Shown: positions 17,671 to 26,717 of the stretch, in pieces
Layout: the number at the start of each line of letters is the position of its first letter
How positions within the stretch are numbered: position 1 is the stretch's first letter
DNA from: Butyrivibrio sp.
GTDB taxonomy: Bacteria > Bacillota > Clostridia > Lachnospirales > Lachnospiraceae
Reading direction: 5' to 3'
Assembly: GCA_022486625.1 (NCBI GenBank)
Contig: JAKVKH010000024.1
Location: 1-60,136, forward strand
DNA length: 60,136 nucleotides
Position numbers and translations under genes: made by a program
Notes under the pieces: generated by a model
Seen by the model: the letters and a program-made list of their open reading frames with translations, nothing else
The model's database searches: none
What the model was told of the DNA's origin: nothing

Positions 17671-18481
17671 TACAGCAGAGCTTCCGATTGAAAAAAGACT
17701 TGAAAACGTCAGAGCGCAGGGGTTTTCCTGTGTGCATCTGGCACTCTCAAAGGTGTCCGGTCTGCCGTCAGCTCCCGAAACATTAACACCGGGATATGCG
17801 ATGGCACTGAGACACCTTTTTGATAAAAAGGAACTGGATATTGCGGTGCTGGGGTGCTACCTGAATCTTGGAAATCCTGATGCACAGATGCTGAAGCAGA
17901 TTCAGAACAGATATCTGGTGCATATCCGATTTGCCGCCATGTTGGGCTGCGGCGTAGTCGGGACGGAAACCGGGGCGGCGAATGAAGATTATCATTATGA
18001 TCCGGAGGATACGGTATCACAGCATTCACTGGAGCTTTTTATTCAAAATCTCAGACCGGTTGTCAGTTATGCGGAGAAGATGGGCGTTATTCTGGCAATT
18101 GAACCGGTATGGAAACATATTGTTTCAAATGCGGATCGTGCAAGGACAGTGCTGGATGAAATCGGTTCGCCAAATCTCCAGGTGATTCTGGATCCGGTCA
18201 ATCTGATTTCGCCTGTGCATTATGGGCAAAGAGACGAAACCATTGCGCATGCGATTGAAGTTCTGGGCAGAGATGTCGCGGTACTCCACCTTAAGGACTG
18301 CAGGCTTGAACGCGGAGAAGTGATCAGCAGTGCCTGCGGAACCGGAGAACTGGATTATTCACAGATTATTTCCTTTGCAGAATGCAGTAAGCCATACATT
18401 CAGGCAACACTGGAAGATACAAAGCCGGAAAATGCAGTCATGGCACGCAGTTATATTGAGGAAAGGGAAGGCAGAATATGA
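17642..18481 (+). CDS. TIM-barrel sugar isomerase/epimerase-like protein
   Basis: A 279-residue protein of the xylose-isomerase-like TIM-barrel (AP endonuclease 2) superfamily. Visible features are the N-terminal strand QLGIRLHD, GVVGTETGA, the metal-ligand style AIEPVWKH near the middle, VILDPVNLI with the adjacent His, and VLHLKDC near the end. AGGAGG about 8 bases upstream supports the ATG at 17642, which overlaps the DUF624 gene; its stop overlaps the uxaB start (ATGA). It is embedded among galacturonate genes, so a uronate or ketouronate isomerase/epimerase step is plausible, but the exact reaction is unknown. Confidence 0.85.
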   Translation: MIQLGIRLHDTAELPIEKRLENVRAQGFSCVHLALSKVSGLPSAPETLTPGYAMALRHLFDKKELDIAVLGCYLNLGNPDAQMLKQIQNRYLVHIRFAAMLGCGVVGTETGAANEDYHYDPEDTVSQHSLELFIQNLRPVVSYAEKMGVILAIEPVWKHIVSNADRARTVLDEIGSPNLQVILDPVNLISPVHYGQRDETIAHAIEVLGRDVAVLHLKDCRLERGEVISSACGTGELDYSQIISFAECSKPYIQATLEDTKPENAVMARSYIEEREGRI

Positions 18482-19992
18482 AGACCATAAATAAGGAAAA
18501 TTCCGGCTATCAGGACAGAGCGGTTAAGGTGGTGCAGTTCGGGGAAGGAAATTTTCTGCGGGCATTTGCAGACGAGATGATCGATGAGGCAAATGAACAG
18601 AATGTTTTTGGCGGGAATATTGTGATTTTAAAGCCTACACCGGTAAGAGCCGGTTCCGGTACATTTGAAAGCTTCCGCCGTCAGGAATGTCAGTATACAG
18701 TAGTACTGCGCGGAAAAAAGGAAGGACATACAGTCTGCGAAAAGCGTAAAATCACTTCCGTAAAGGAAATTCTGAGCATTTATGATGAATGGCAGGCAGT
18801 TCTGAAACTTGCAGCAGTGGAAAGCCTTAAAATTGTCATATCGAATACAACGGAAGCCGGAATTATATATAAGGAAGAAAAGCGGGATGCAGAAGCACCG
18901 CCATCAACATATCCCGGCAAGCTGACCGCTTTTTTATATGAAAGATTTGAGATGTTTCATGGTGCGGCAGACCATGGACTGATCATTCTGCCGGTGGAGC
19001 TGATTGAAGATAACGGGGATACATTAAGGAACTGTGTGCTCCATTATGCAGACGTCTGGAATCTGGGAGAGAAATTCGCATGGTGGATCGAAAATGCCTG
19101 CACCTTCTGCAACACGCTGGTAGACCGGATCGTTCCTGGATTTCCCGGGGATGAAGCGCAGACAATGTGGGAGGAACTTGGATACCGAGATGACCTTCTG
19201 GATGTGGCAGAGCCGTTCGGCCTCTGGGTCATTGAAGACAAGGGAAATGTCAGAAAGGACTTTCCGCTTGATCTGGCCGGTATGCCGGTTATGTTTGCAG
19301 AGAGCGTCAGACCCTATAAGCAGCGCAAGGTAAGAATTCTGAACGGCGCCCATACCTCTTTTGCACTTGCTTCTTTTCTGGCAGGAAATGATGATGTGCT
19401 TTCTTCCATGAAGGATGAATGTATCAGAACGCATATCATGAAAGTATTATATGAGGAAGTGCTTCCGACACTGACACTTCCTGAAGATGAAGTGAAGGCT
19501 TTTGCGGCAGCGGTAATTGAGCGCTTTGAGAATCCGTTTATAAAACATCAGCTGCTGTCTATTTCTCTGAACTCTGTTTCCAAATGGAGAGAGCGCTGTA
19601 TGCCGAGTCTGATCGCCTATGAAGAGAAAAAAGGGCGGATTCCGGAACATCTGGCGTTTTCACTTGCTGCGCTTTTGCAGTTTTATACAGGATCAGAACT
19701 GCAGGACGGTGCGCTGACCGGTCACAGAAAGTGCGGAGAAATATCAGAAACCTATCAGATACATGACGATCAGGCAGTACTGGAATTTTTTGCACAAAGC
19801 AGCAGAAACTGTGCTGCAGATTTCGTGAAAAATACGCTGGAGCAGAGTAGATTCTGGGGACAGGATCTCACACAGATTCCGGGACTGGCCAGGCTGGTGA
19901 CAGAGGATCTTGAAAATATTCGCAGAGTCGGTGTAAGGAGTGCGCTGGAACAGCTGGAACGCCCGGAAGAAGCAGGGGAAGGAAAAAGGTAA
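18478..19992 (+). CDS. uxaB: Tagaturonate reductase
   Basis: NADH-dependent reductase converting D-tagaturonate to D-altronate, second step of galacturonate breakdown. The N-terminal nucleotide-binding segment VVQFGEGNFLRAFADEMID is diagnostic of UxaB within the mannitol dehydrogenase family, and the C-terminal domain contains the RILNGAHTS motif. Its 504 residues match the family. The start overlaps the preceding stop by four bases, and uxaA follows after four bases, so the last three genes are coupled. The related fructuronate reductase UxuB is less likely given the motif and the uxaA neighbour. Confidence 0.96.
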   Translation: MKTINKENSGYQDRAVKVVQFGEGNFLRAFADEMIDEANEQNVFGGNIVILKPTPVRAGSGTFESFRRQECQYTVVLRGKKEGHTVCEKRKITSVKEILSIYDEWQAVLKLAAVESLKIVISNTTEAGIIYKEEKRDAEAPPSTYPGKLTAFLYERFEMFHGAADHGLIILPVELIEDNGDTLRNCVLHYADVWNLGEKFAWWIENACTFCNTLVDRIVPGFPGDEAQTMWEELGYRDDLLDVAEPFGLWVIEDKGNVRKDFPLDLAGMPVMFAESVRPYKQRKVRILNGAHTSFALASFLAGNDDVLSSMKDECIRTHIMKVLYEEVLPTLTLPEDEVKAFAAAVIERFENPFIKHQLLSISLNSVSKWRERCMPSLIAYEEKKGRIPEHLAFSLAALLQFYTGSELQDGALTGHRKCGEISETYQIHDDQAVLEFFAQSSRNCAADFVKNTLEQSRFWGQDLTQIPGLARLVTEDLENIRRVGVRSALEQLERPEEAGEGKR

Positions 19993-19996
19993 TCGC

Positions 19997-21493
19997 ATGG
20001 ACGATCAGAAGGTCATTCAGATTAATCAAAAGGATAATGTCGCAGTTGCCGTTCAGGAACTGACGGAAGGAAGCAGTCTGCAGATTGCCGGAACGGAGTT
20101 GCAGGTACGGGAGGCGGTTCCGCGCGGACATAAGATTGCACTGAAGGATATTTCTGAGGGAGAAGAGATTATCAAGTACGGGAACCGGATCGGAATCGCC
20201 AGATGCGCGATTCCAAAAGGAGGCTGGGTGCATGTGCACAATATCCGGACAGGGCTTGGCGATCTGAATACCTACAGCTATATGCCGGAAGCGGGAAATA
20301 CGGGTGCAAGGAATCAGCGGCGCGGACAGGAGTTTTTTTTCCAGGGGTACAGGCGCAAGGACGGGAGTGTTGGAATTCGCAATGAAATCTGGATTCTGCC
20401 GACTGTCGGATGTGTTAATGATGTGGCAGATGCAATTGCACGCAGAGCAGGGCAGATTACAGGCTCAAAGGATATTATCTCCTTCCGGCATCCGTATGGG
20501 TGTTCACAGCTGGGAGAGGATCAGGTTCATACCAGAAAGATTCTGGCGGATCTGGTAAGGCACCCGAATGCTGCAGGAGTACTGCTGGTAGGCCTTGGCT
20601 GTGAGAACAGCAGTATACAGGAGATCAAAAAGTACATCGGCACATATGATCCGCAGCGTGTCAGATTTCTTGTGGCGCAGGACTGCGAGGATGAAATTGC
20701 ACAGGGAGCAGCGCTGGTACAGGAGCTGTGCAGCTTTGCAGCCGGTTTTCAAAGGGAAAGGATCAGTGCTGCAGAGCTGACCATCGGACTTAAGTGCGGA
20801 GGTTCTGACGGACTTTCCGGGATTACTGCCAATCCGGTGGTCGGGAGCGTTTCGGATCAGCTTCTTGATTGCGGCGCTTCTTCCATACTGACGGAGGTTC
20901 CGGAGATGTTCGGTGCAGAAAATCTTCTGATGAACCGCTGTGAAAGCAGAGAAGTTTTTGATCAGACTGTACAGCTGATCAATGATTTCAAACAGTATTT
21001 TATCAGAAATGATCAGCCGATCTATGAGAATCCGTCTCCGGGCAACAAGGCCGGCGGGATTTCCACACTGGAAGATAAATCCCTTGGCTGTACGCAGAAG
21101 TCAGGCTCCGGCATTATCCGGGATGTACTTCGCTACGGTGACCGGCAGCAGAAAAAGGGACTTTCGCTTCTGGAAGCGCCGGGGAATGATCTGGTTGCGG
21201 CAACTGCGCTTGCGGCAGCAGGCGCACAGCTGATTCTGTTCACGACAGGGCGAGGGACTCCGTTTGCTTCACCTGTGCCGACGATCAAAATTTCAAGTAA
21301 TTCGGATCTGGCAGACAGAAAGAAAAACTGGATTGATTTCAATGCCGGAGTACTGACGGAAGGGGGGAACATTGCAGATCTTGGAAAGGCGCTGTTTGCA
21401 GAGGTACTGGAAACAGCATCGGGAAAGGAAACCTGCTCAGAGCGCGCAGGATATCATGATATGGCGATTTTCAAACAGGGGGTTACTCTGTAG
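19997..21493 (+). CDS. uxaA: Altronate dehydratase
   Basis: Dehydrates D-altronate to 2-keto-3-deoxy-D-gluconate. It has both parts of a full-length UxaA: an N-terminal SAF domain (about residues 1-100, with VHVHNIRT) and the large C-terminal D-galactarate dehydratase/altronate hydrolase domain with GYRRKDGSVGIRNE, GCSQLGEDQ, LGCENSS and LKCGGSDGLSGI. The start is the ATG at 19997; an earlier GTG frame overlapping uxaB lacks a good ribosome site. It is the last gene before a terminator. KDG kinase and aldolase, needed to finish the pathway, are not in the window. Confidence 0.96.
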   Translation: MDDQKVIQINQKDNVAVAVQELTEGSSLQIAGTELQVREAVPRGHKIALKDISEGEEIIKYGNRIGIARCAIPKGGWVHVHNIRTGLGDLNTYSYMPEAGNTGARNQRRGQEFFFQGYRRKDGSVGIRNEIWILPTVGCVNDVADAIARRAGQITGSKDIISFRHPYGCSQLGEDQVHTRKILADLVRHPNAAGVLLVGLGCENSSIQEIKKYIGTYDPQRVRFLVAQDCEDEIAQGAALVQELCSFAAGFQRERISAAELTIGLKCGGSDGLSGITANPVVGSVSDQLLDCGASSILTEVPEMFGAENLLMNRCESREVFDQTVQLINDFKQYFIRNDQPIYENPSPGNKAGGISTLEDKSLGCTQKSGSGIIRDVLRYGDRQQKKGLSLLEAPGNDLVAATALAAAGAQLILFTTGRGTPFASPVPTIKISSNSDLADRKKNWIDFNAGVLTEGGNIADLGKALFAEVLETASGKETCSERAGYHDMAIFKQGVTL

Positions 21494-21526
21494 GAAAGCA
21501 GTATAAAAGAATGTTTGGTCATTGTG

Positions 21527-21570
21527 GAGACGATTGGTAAAAAATTAGTCATTTTTTTATCAATCGTCTC
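21527..21570 (+). terminator. Terminator of the pectin operon
   Basis: GAGACGATTG (21527-21536) pairs with CAATCGTCTC (21561-21570); the stem continues with A:T pairs, including a T-run on the 3' arm. Confidence 0.75.
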
Positions 21571-21664
21571 TGTACATTTCAAATACGAGTTGCTATAATA
21601 TGTCAGAAGTCCAGAGTCCAGATTTGTGCCCGGCGCTGTAAAACCGGACAGGGAGCGTGTTCAG

Positions 21665-22141
21665 ATGAGTCTTGAAAATGACAGTAATGTCAATGAGAAC
21701 AGCATAGCGGACATTGTTCAGAGGTATCGGAGTGATGTTGCGAGCCTCGTTCCTTATCTTCCATGGCTGGAAGCACATGCAGATACACAGGTATCGGAAA
21801 GCTACGGCGGTGAACAGCTGTCGCATTCCATTTCATTTCCGGTGTATGATTCGACGCTTCTGGGATTTGTCAAACAGGCACAGCAGACCGACCTGCTGGA
21901 CCGTAATTATGTTTATGTATACAGTCGGAATCATCTGCAGAGCGCACAGGATGAGCTGAAATTCATCCAGGATGCACAGATCAGAGACATGGCAGACCTT
22001 GCAGGTATCCTGTCAAAGTACATTATGTCCGGAATGGTCAAGGGTTCCGTGTGGTCTGAAGGTGTTCATAATCGTGTTCTGTACAGCGTTGTTGCCAAAA
22101 TGCAGGAACTGATAAAGTTCTGGGGATCGGAGAAGAACTGA
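21665..22141 (+). CDS. Conserved protein of unknown function
   Basis: A 158-residue soluble protein from the ATG at 21665 (GGGAG about 10 bases upstream). I recognise the type as one that recurs in Lachnospiraceae beside regulators, without a known function. Visible blocks are NSIADIVQRYRSDVASLVPYL, FPVYDSTLLGFVKQA, DRNYVYVYSRN and a helical C-terminus. No signal peptide, membrane helix or catalytic motif is evident. It lies 28 bases before the TetR gene and is probably cotranscribed with it. Confidence 0.8.
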   Translation: MSLENDSNVNENSIADIVQRYRSDVASLVPYLPWLEAHADTQVSESYGGEQLSHSISFPVYDSTLLGFVKQAQQTDLLDRNYVYVYSRNHLQSAQDELKFIQDAQIRDMADLAGILSKYIMSGMVKGSVWSEGVHNRVLYSVVAKMQELIKFWGSEKN

Positions 22142-22169
22142 CCGCAGCAGGTCACGAAAGGGATCCGAA

Positions 22170-22757
22170 ATGGGAGAAAAGTCTGCTCAGAAAAGAAAGT
22201 TCATTATCAATACGGCGCGTGGCGTATTTGCCGATAAGGGTTTCAAGGCCGTAACGATGAAAGACATTGTAGAAGCTTGCCAGATCAGCAGAGGCGGGCT
22301 TTATCTGTATTTTAACAATACGGATGAACTTTTCATTGCAGTACTTGAGGACGAGACAGAAGATGATGATGATGAAGCTGTCAGCAGAGCGTTGAAGAAT
22401 GAAGCAACTGCATCTGACATGCTTGCTCTTTTCATTAAGGAACAGAAGAAGGAAATCCTTCGCAGAAAGAATAATCTTACCATTGCTTCATATGAATATT
22501 TTTCCGTACATAAACAGTCGGGAAAACAGAATCCATTGAAAAAACAGTTTGACGTGGCAGTAAGAATTGTGGAAAGACTGATTGAAACCGGCGTGGAGAG
22601 TGGAGAATTCTATTGTGAAGATCCGCTTGGCTGTGCGCGTAATATGATGTACGTCATTGAGGGACTGAAAGTTTCCAGTCGTACAATGGGAACAACGGAA
22701 GAAATGATAGACCGGGAACTGTTATTTATTTTACAGGGATTAGTCCCGGAAGAATAG
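22170..22757 (+). CDS. TetR/AcrR family transcriptional regulator
   Basis: A 195-residue regulator with an N-terminal TetR helix-turn-helix: KFIINTARGVFADKGFKAVTMKDIVEACQISRGGLYLYF. The C-terminal ligand domain is family-variable. An unusual acidic run (DETEDDDDEA) lies at about residues 65-75. It follows the unknown protein and ends at a clear terminator. No obvious efflux or enzyme target lies next to it; it may control its own two-gene unit or act elsewhere. Confidence 0.9.
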   Translation: MGEKSAQKRKFIINTARGVFADKGFKAVTMKDIVEACQISRGGLYLYFNNTDELFIAVLEDETEDDDDEAVSRALKNEATASDMLALFIKEQKKEILRRKNNLTIASYEYFSVHKQSGKQNPLKKQFDVAVRIVERLIETGVESGEFYCEDPLGCARNMMYVIEGLKVSSRTMGTTEEMIDRELLFILQGLVPEE

Positions 22758-22776
22758 CATATTAATTTTGACAGGA

Positions 22777-22814
22777 AAAGGTGCTTCGAGATTTTACTTG
22801 GAGCACCCTTTTTC
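22777..22814 (+). terminator. Terminator after TetR gene
   Basis: AAAAGGTGCT (22777-22786 region) pairs with AGCACC (22802-22807) and runs into CTTTTT. Confidence 0.8.
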
Positions 22815-22905
22815 TAAATAGATGGAACTCAAAAAGCGGGTTCTTTTGTGGTGGACTGATTAGGATTCATTGCAACAGTAACATGGTAAAGAGGAGAGGA
22901 GCACT

Positions 22906-25900
22906 ATGGTAAAAAGAATCTATGTAGAAAAAAAGAAGCCCTTTGCAGGCAGAGCAAAGGAACTGAAGGAAGAGATTGCAGGTTATCTCGGAATTCGCAG
23001 CGTTGAAGATGTACGTATTTTTATCCGCTATGATGTTGAAAATGTATCGGATGAGGTATTTGAGCAGGCTACGACCACCGTTTTTTCAGAACCTCCCGTT
23101 GATATTCTTTACCGTGAAGAAATAGAAATTCCGCAGAATGCAAAGGTATTCAGCATTGAATCCCTGCCGGGACAGTTCGATCAGAGAGCAGATTCCGCTG
23201 AGCAGTGTGTCCGCTTTATCAAAGGCGATGAGCAGCCGGTGATCCGCACCGCAGTTACCTATATGCTGATCGGCACGGTATCAGAAGATGAACTGAAGAA
23301 AATCGAAGACTATGTCATGAACCCGGTGGATTCCAGAATCAGCAGCGCTGATAAGCCGGAAACACTGGTGGAAAATTATGAAGAGCCTGAGGATGTGAAG
23401 ATTTTTGACGGTTTTATTTCCATGCCGGAAAAAGACTTAAAGGATCTGTATGAGTCTCTTGGTCTTGCCATGACCTTCAATGATTTCAAGTGGATCCAGA
23501 CCTATTTCCATGATGATGAGCACAGGGATCCGTCCATGACGGAGATCCGTGTACTTGATACCTACTGGTCGGATCACTGCCGCCATACCACGTTTGGCAC
23601 AGAGCTGAAGGACATTACCTTTGCAGACGGATTTTATAAGAAGCCGATCGAGGATGCCTATAAGAGTTATCTCATCGCCAGAGAAGAAGTTTATAAGGAT
23701 CCGCAGAAGCGTCAGAGCAAGTTCATCTGCCTGATGGATCTGGCACTCATGGGCATGAAGAAGCTGAGGGCTGACGGTAAGCTGACCGATATGGAGAAAT
23801 CCGAGGAGAATAATGCCTGCACTGTTGTCGTACCGATTGAAGTGGATTACGGCAAGGGTGAGGTAACGGAGAACTGGCTGGTATTCTTCAAGAACGAAAC
23901 ACATAATCATCCGACAGAGATCGAGCCGTTCGGCGGTGCTGCCACCTGTCTGGGCGGAGCAATCCGTGATCCGCTTTCCGGAAGAGGCTATGTATATCAG
24001 GCAATGCGTGTGACCGGTGCTGCTGATCCGACCGTTCCGGTTGCAGAGACCTTAAAGGGCAAACTTTCACAGAAAAAGCTCGTTACAGGTGCTGCACAGG
24101 GTTATTCCTCCTATGGTAACCAGATCGGTCTGGCAACAGGCTATGTCAAGGAAGTATATCATCCCAACTACGTGGCAAAACGTATGGAAATCGGTGCAGT
24201 CATGGGTGCTGCCCCGCAGGCCAATGTCATCCGTAAGAGTTCAGATCCGGGCGACATCATCATCCTGCTCGGCGGACGTACAGGAAGAGACGGCTGCGGC
24301 GGAGCAACAGGTTCTTCCAAGGCACACACCAGCAAGTCTCTTGCTACCTGCGGCGCCGAGGTACAGAAAGGTAATGCGCCGACAGAGCGTAAACTGCAGC
24401 GTCTGTTCAGAAGACCTGAAGTCAGCAGTCTGATCAAAAAGTGTAACGATTTTGGTGCAGGCGGTGTATCCGTAGCCATTGGTGAACTTGCAGACGGTCT
24501 GGACATCAATCTGGATCTTGTACCGAAGAAGTATGCCGGTCTGGACGGAACAGAACTGTCCATTTCCGAATCTCAGGAGCGTATGGCGGTTGTTGTGGAT
24601 CCGAAAGATGCGGATAAATTCCTTGATTATGCAGCAGAAGAGAATCTTGAAGCAGTCAAGGTTGCAGTGGTTACAAAGGAACCCCGCCTTGTCCTGAAGT
24701 GGAGAGGTAAGAAGGTTGTGGATATCAGAAGATCCTTCCTTGATACCAATGGTGCTCATCAGGAAACAACAGTAAAGGTAGACCTTCCGGAAAAGGAAGA
24801 GAACTATTTCCATCAGATTGCAGCACCGAAAGCCAAGGAAGGACTGGCAAAGGGTGATGTGAGAGCAGCATGGGTCGGCGAATTAAATGATCTGAATGTA
24901 TGCTCGCAGAAGGGGCTTGTGGAGCGTTTTGACTCCTCCATCGGCGCAGCTACGGTTGTCATGCCATACGGCGGACAGTATCAGATGACAGAGACACAGG
25001 CAATGGTGGCAAAGCTTCCGATTCTGCATGGCAAGAGCGATACCGTAACCATGATGTCCTATGGCTTTGATCCGTATCTGTCTTCCTGGAGCCCGTACCA
25101 CGGTGCTGTATACGCAGTTACGGAATCCATTGCACGTATTGTTGCAAATGGTGGTGATTATCATAAGCTGCACTTCACTTTCCAGGAATTCTTCAAGAGA
25201 ATGACGGAAGATCCGGAACGCTGGAGCCAGCCGTTTACAGCACTTCTGGGCGCATATGATGCACAGCTCGGCTACGGCATCGCCTCCATCGGCGGTAAGG
25301 ACTCCATGTCCGGATCATTCAATGAGATCAATGTACCGCCGACACTGGTATCTTTTGCTGTCGATGTTGCAAGGAAACAGGATATTATCACACCTGAGCT
25401 GAAGAAGGCAGGAGACAGACTCGTGGAATTCACGATTGTGAAGGATGAGTATGATCTGCCGGTATATGAGAAAGTCATGGAGCTGTACGGACAGGTAACA
25501 GAGCTGATCCGCAGCGGTGCGATCGTTTCCTGTTATACCGTAGACTGCTATGGTATTGCAGCAGCTGTCAGCAAGATGGCATTCGGTAACCGGATGGGCG
25601 TAAAGCTCTCTGATGATCTGAAGGCAGAGGAACTCTTTGCAAACGGTATTGCGAACCTGATCGCAGAAGTTCCGGCAGAGAAGCTTGGCGACGTTCTGGA
25701 GGTATCCGGCAGCAGAGAAGTTGGCTGTGTTACAGATGATGCAACACTCCGCTACAAAGACGTTGCCATTACCATTGATGAAGCAGAGAAGAGCTGGACT
25801 TCCAAACTGGAGAAGGTATTCCCGACCACGGCATCTGCAGACAAGACGCCGGTAGAGAGTCCTCTTTACACAGAAAAAAATGTATATGTATGCAAGAACA

Positions 25901-26706
25901 GGACTGCAGTTCCGACCGTATTTATTCCGGTATTCCCGGGCAGCAACTGCGAATACGATTCTGCTGCGGCATTTGAAAATGCAGGTGCAAAGGTGATTAC
26001 GAAGATCTTCCGTAACCGCAATGCAGAGGATATCAGAGCGTCCGTAGATGAGTTTGAAAAGTCCATTGAACAGGCACAGATCATCATGTTCCCGGGCGGC
26101 TTCTCCGCAGGTGATGAACCGGACGGAAGTGCCAAGTTCTTTGCAACGGCATTCAGAAATGAGAAGATCAGAGAAGCGGTTCAGGATATGCTTGGTAAGA
26201 GAGACGGACTTGCACTTGGTATCTGTAACGGATTCCAGGCCATGATCAAGCTCGGCCTTGTTCCGACAGGTACGATTGCAGGACAGAGTGCAGATTCACC
26301 GACACTGACATTCAATACCATCGGCAGACATATCTCCAAGATGGCATACATTAAGGTTGTTTCCGGTAAGTCCCCGTGGCTGCAGAAGGCAACCCTCGGC
26401 GGTGTATATACAAACCCGGCTTCACATGGTGAAGGAAGATTTGTTGCACCGGAGAATGTGCTGAAAGATCTTTTTGCAAACGGACAGATCGCAACGCAGT
26501 ACTGCGATCCGAAGGGAACGGTTTCCATGGACGATACCTGGAATATCAACGGTTCCTATATGGCAGTGGAAGGTATTACCTCTCCGGACGGGCGCTGCCT
26601 TGGCAAGATGACACACTCGGAAAGACGCGGAGACGGCGTAGCCATCAATATTCTTGGCGAGCAGGATCTGAAGATCTTTGAGTCCGGTGTTGAGTACTTC
26701 AAATAA
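22906..26706 (+). CDS. purL: Phosphoribosylformylglycinamidine synthase, single chain
   Basis: Fourth step of purine synthesis: FGAR + Gln + ATP to FGAM. At 1,266 residues it is the large single-chain form. The N-terminal PurS-like domain is followed by two AIRS-type ATP-binding halves (ETHNHPTEIEPFGGAATCLGG; GGKDSMSGSF) and a C-terminal glutaminase with FPGSNCE, GICNGFQ (Cys1107 nucleophile) and SHGEGR (His1174, Glu1176). GAGGAGAGGAG precedes the ATG. No other purine gene is nearby; carA and carB follow closely, so a combined glutamine-dependent nucleotide operon is likely. Confidence 0.97.
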   Translation: MVKRIYVEKKKPFAGRAKELKEEIAGYLGIRSVEDVRIFIRYDVENVSDEVFEQATTTVFSEPPVDILYREEIEIPQNAKVFSIESLPGQFDQRADSAEQCVRFIKGDEQPVIRTAVTYMLIGTVSEDELKKIEDYVMNPVDSRISSADKPETLVENYEEPEDVKIFDGFISMPEKDLKDLYESLGLAMTFNDFKWIQTYFHDDEHRDPSMTEIRVLDTYWSDHCRHTTFGTELKDITFADGFYKKPIEDAYKSYLIAREEVYKDPQKRQSKFICLMDLALMGMKKLRADGKLTDMEKSEENNACTVVVPIEVDYGKGEVTENWLVFFKNETHNHPTEIEPFGGAATCLGGAIRDPLSGRGYVYQAMRVTGAADPTVPVAETLKGKLSQKKLVTGAAQGYSSYGNQIGLATGYVKEVYHPNYVAKRMEIGAVMGAAPQANVIRKSSDPGDIIILLGGRTGRDGCGGATGSSKAHTSKSLATCGAEVQKGNAPTERKLQRLFRRPEVSSLIKKCNDFGAGGVSVAIGELADGLDINLDLVPKKYAGLDGTELSISESQERMAVVVDPKDADKFLDYAAEENLEAVKVAVVTKEPRLVLKWRGKKVVDIRRSFLDTNGAHQETTVKVDLPEKEENYFHQIAAPKAKEGLAKGDVRAAWVGELNDLNVCSQKGLVERFDSSIGAATVVMPYGGQYQMTETQAMVAKLPILHGKSDTVTMMSYGFDPYLSSWSPYHGAVYAVTESIARIVANGGDYHKLHFTFQEFFKRMTEDPERWSQPFTALLGAYDAQLGYGIASIGGKDSMSGSFNEINVPPTLVSFAVDVARKQDIITPELKKAGDRLVEFTIVKDEYDLPVYEKVMELYGQVTELIRSGAIVSCYTVDCYGIAAAVSKMAFGNRMGVKLSDDLKAEELFANGIANLIAEVPAEKLGDVLEVSGSREVGCVTDDATLRYKDVAITIDEAEKSWTSKLEKVFPTTASADKTPVESPLYTEKNVYVCKNRTAVPTVFIPVFPGSNCEYDSAAAFENAGAKVITKIFRNRNAEDIRASVDEFEKSIEQAQIIMFPGGFSAGDEPDGSAKFFATAFRNEKIREAVQDMLGKRDGLALGICNGFQAMIKLGLVPTGTIAGQSADSPTLTFNTIGRHISKMAYIKVVSGKSPWLQKATLGGVYTNPASHGEGRFVAPENVLKDLFANGQIATQYCDPKGTVSMDDTWNINGSYMAVEGITSPDGRCLGKMTHSERRGDGVAINILGEQDLKIFESGVEYFK

Positions 26707-26717
26707 TGGAGGCAGGA

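Noticed and set aside
19940..19996. Longer uxaA start overlapping uxaB
   Set aside because: It needs a GTG without a ribosome site; the ATG at 19997 fits the family start.
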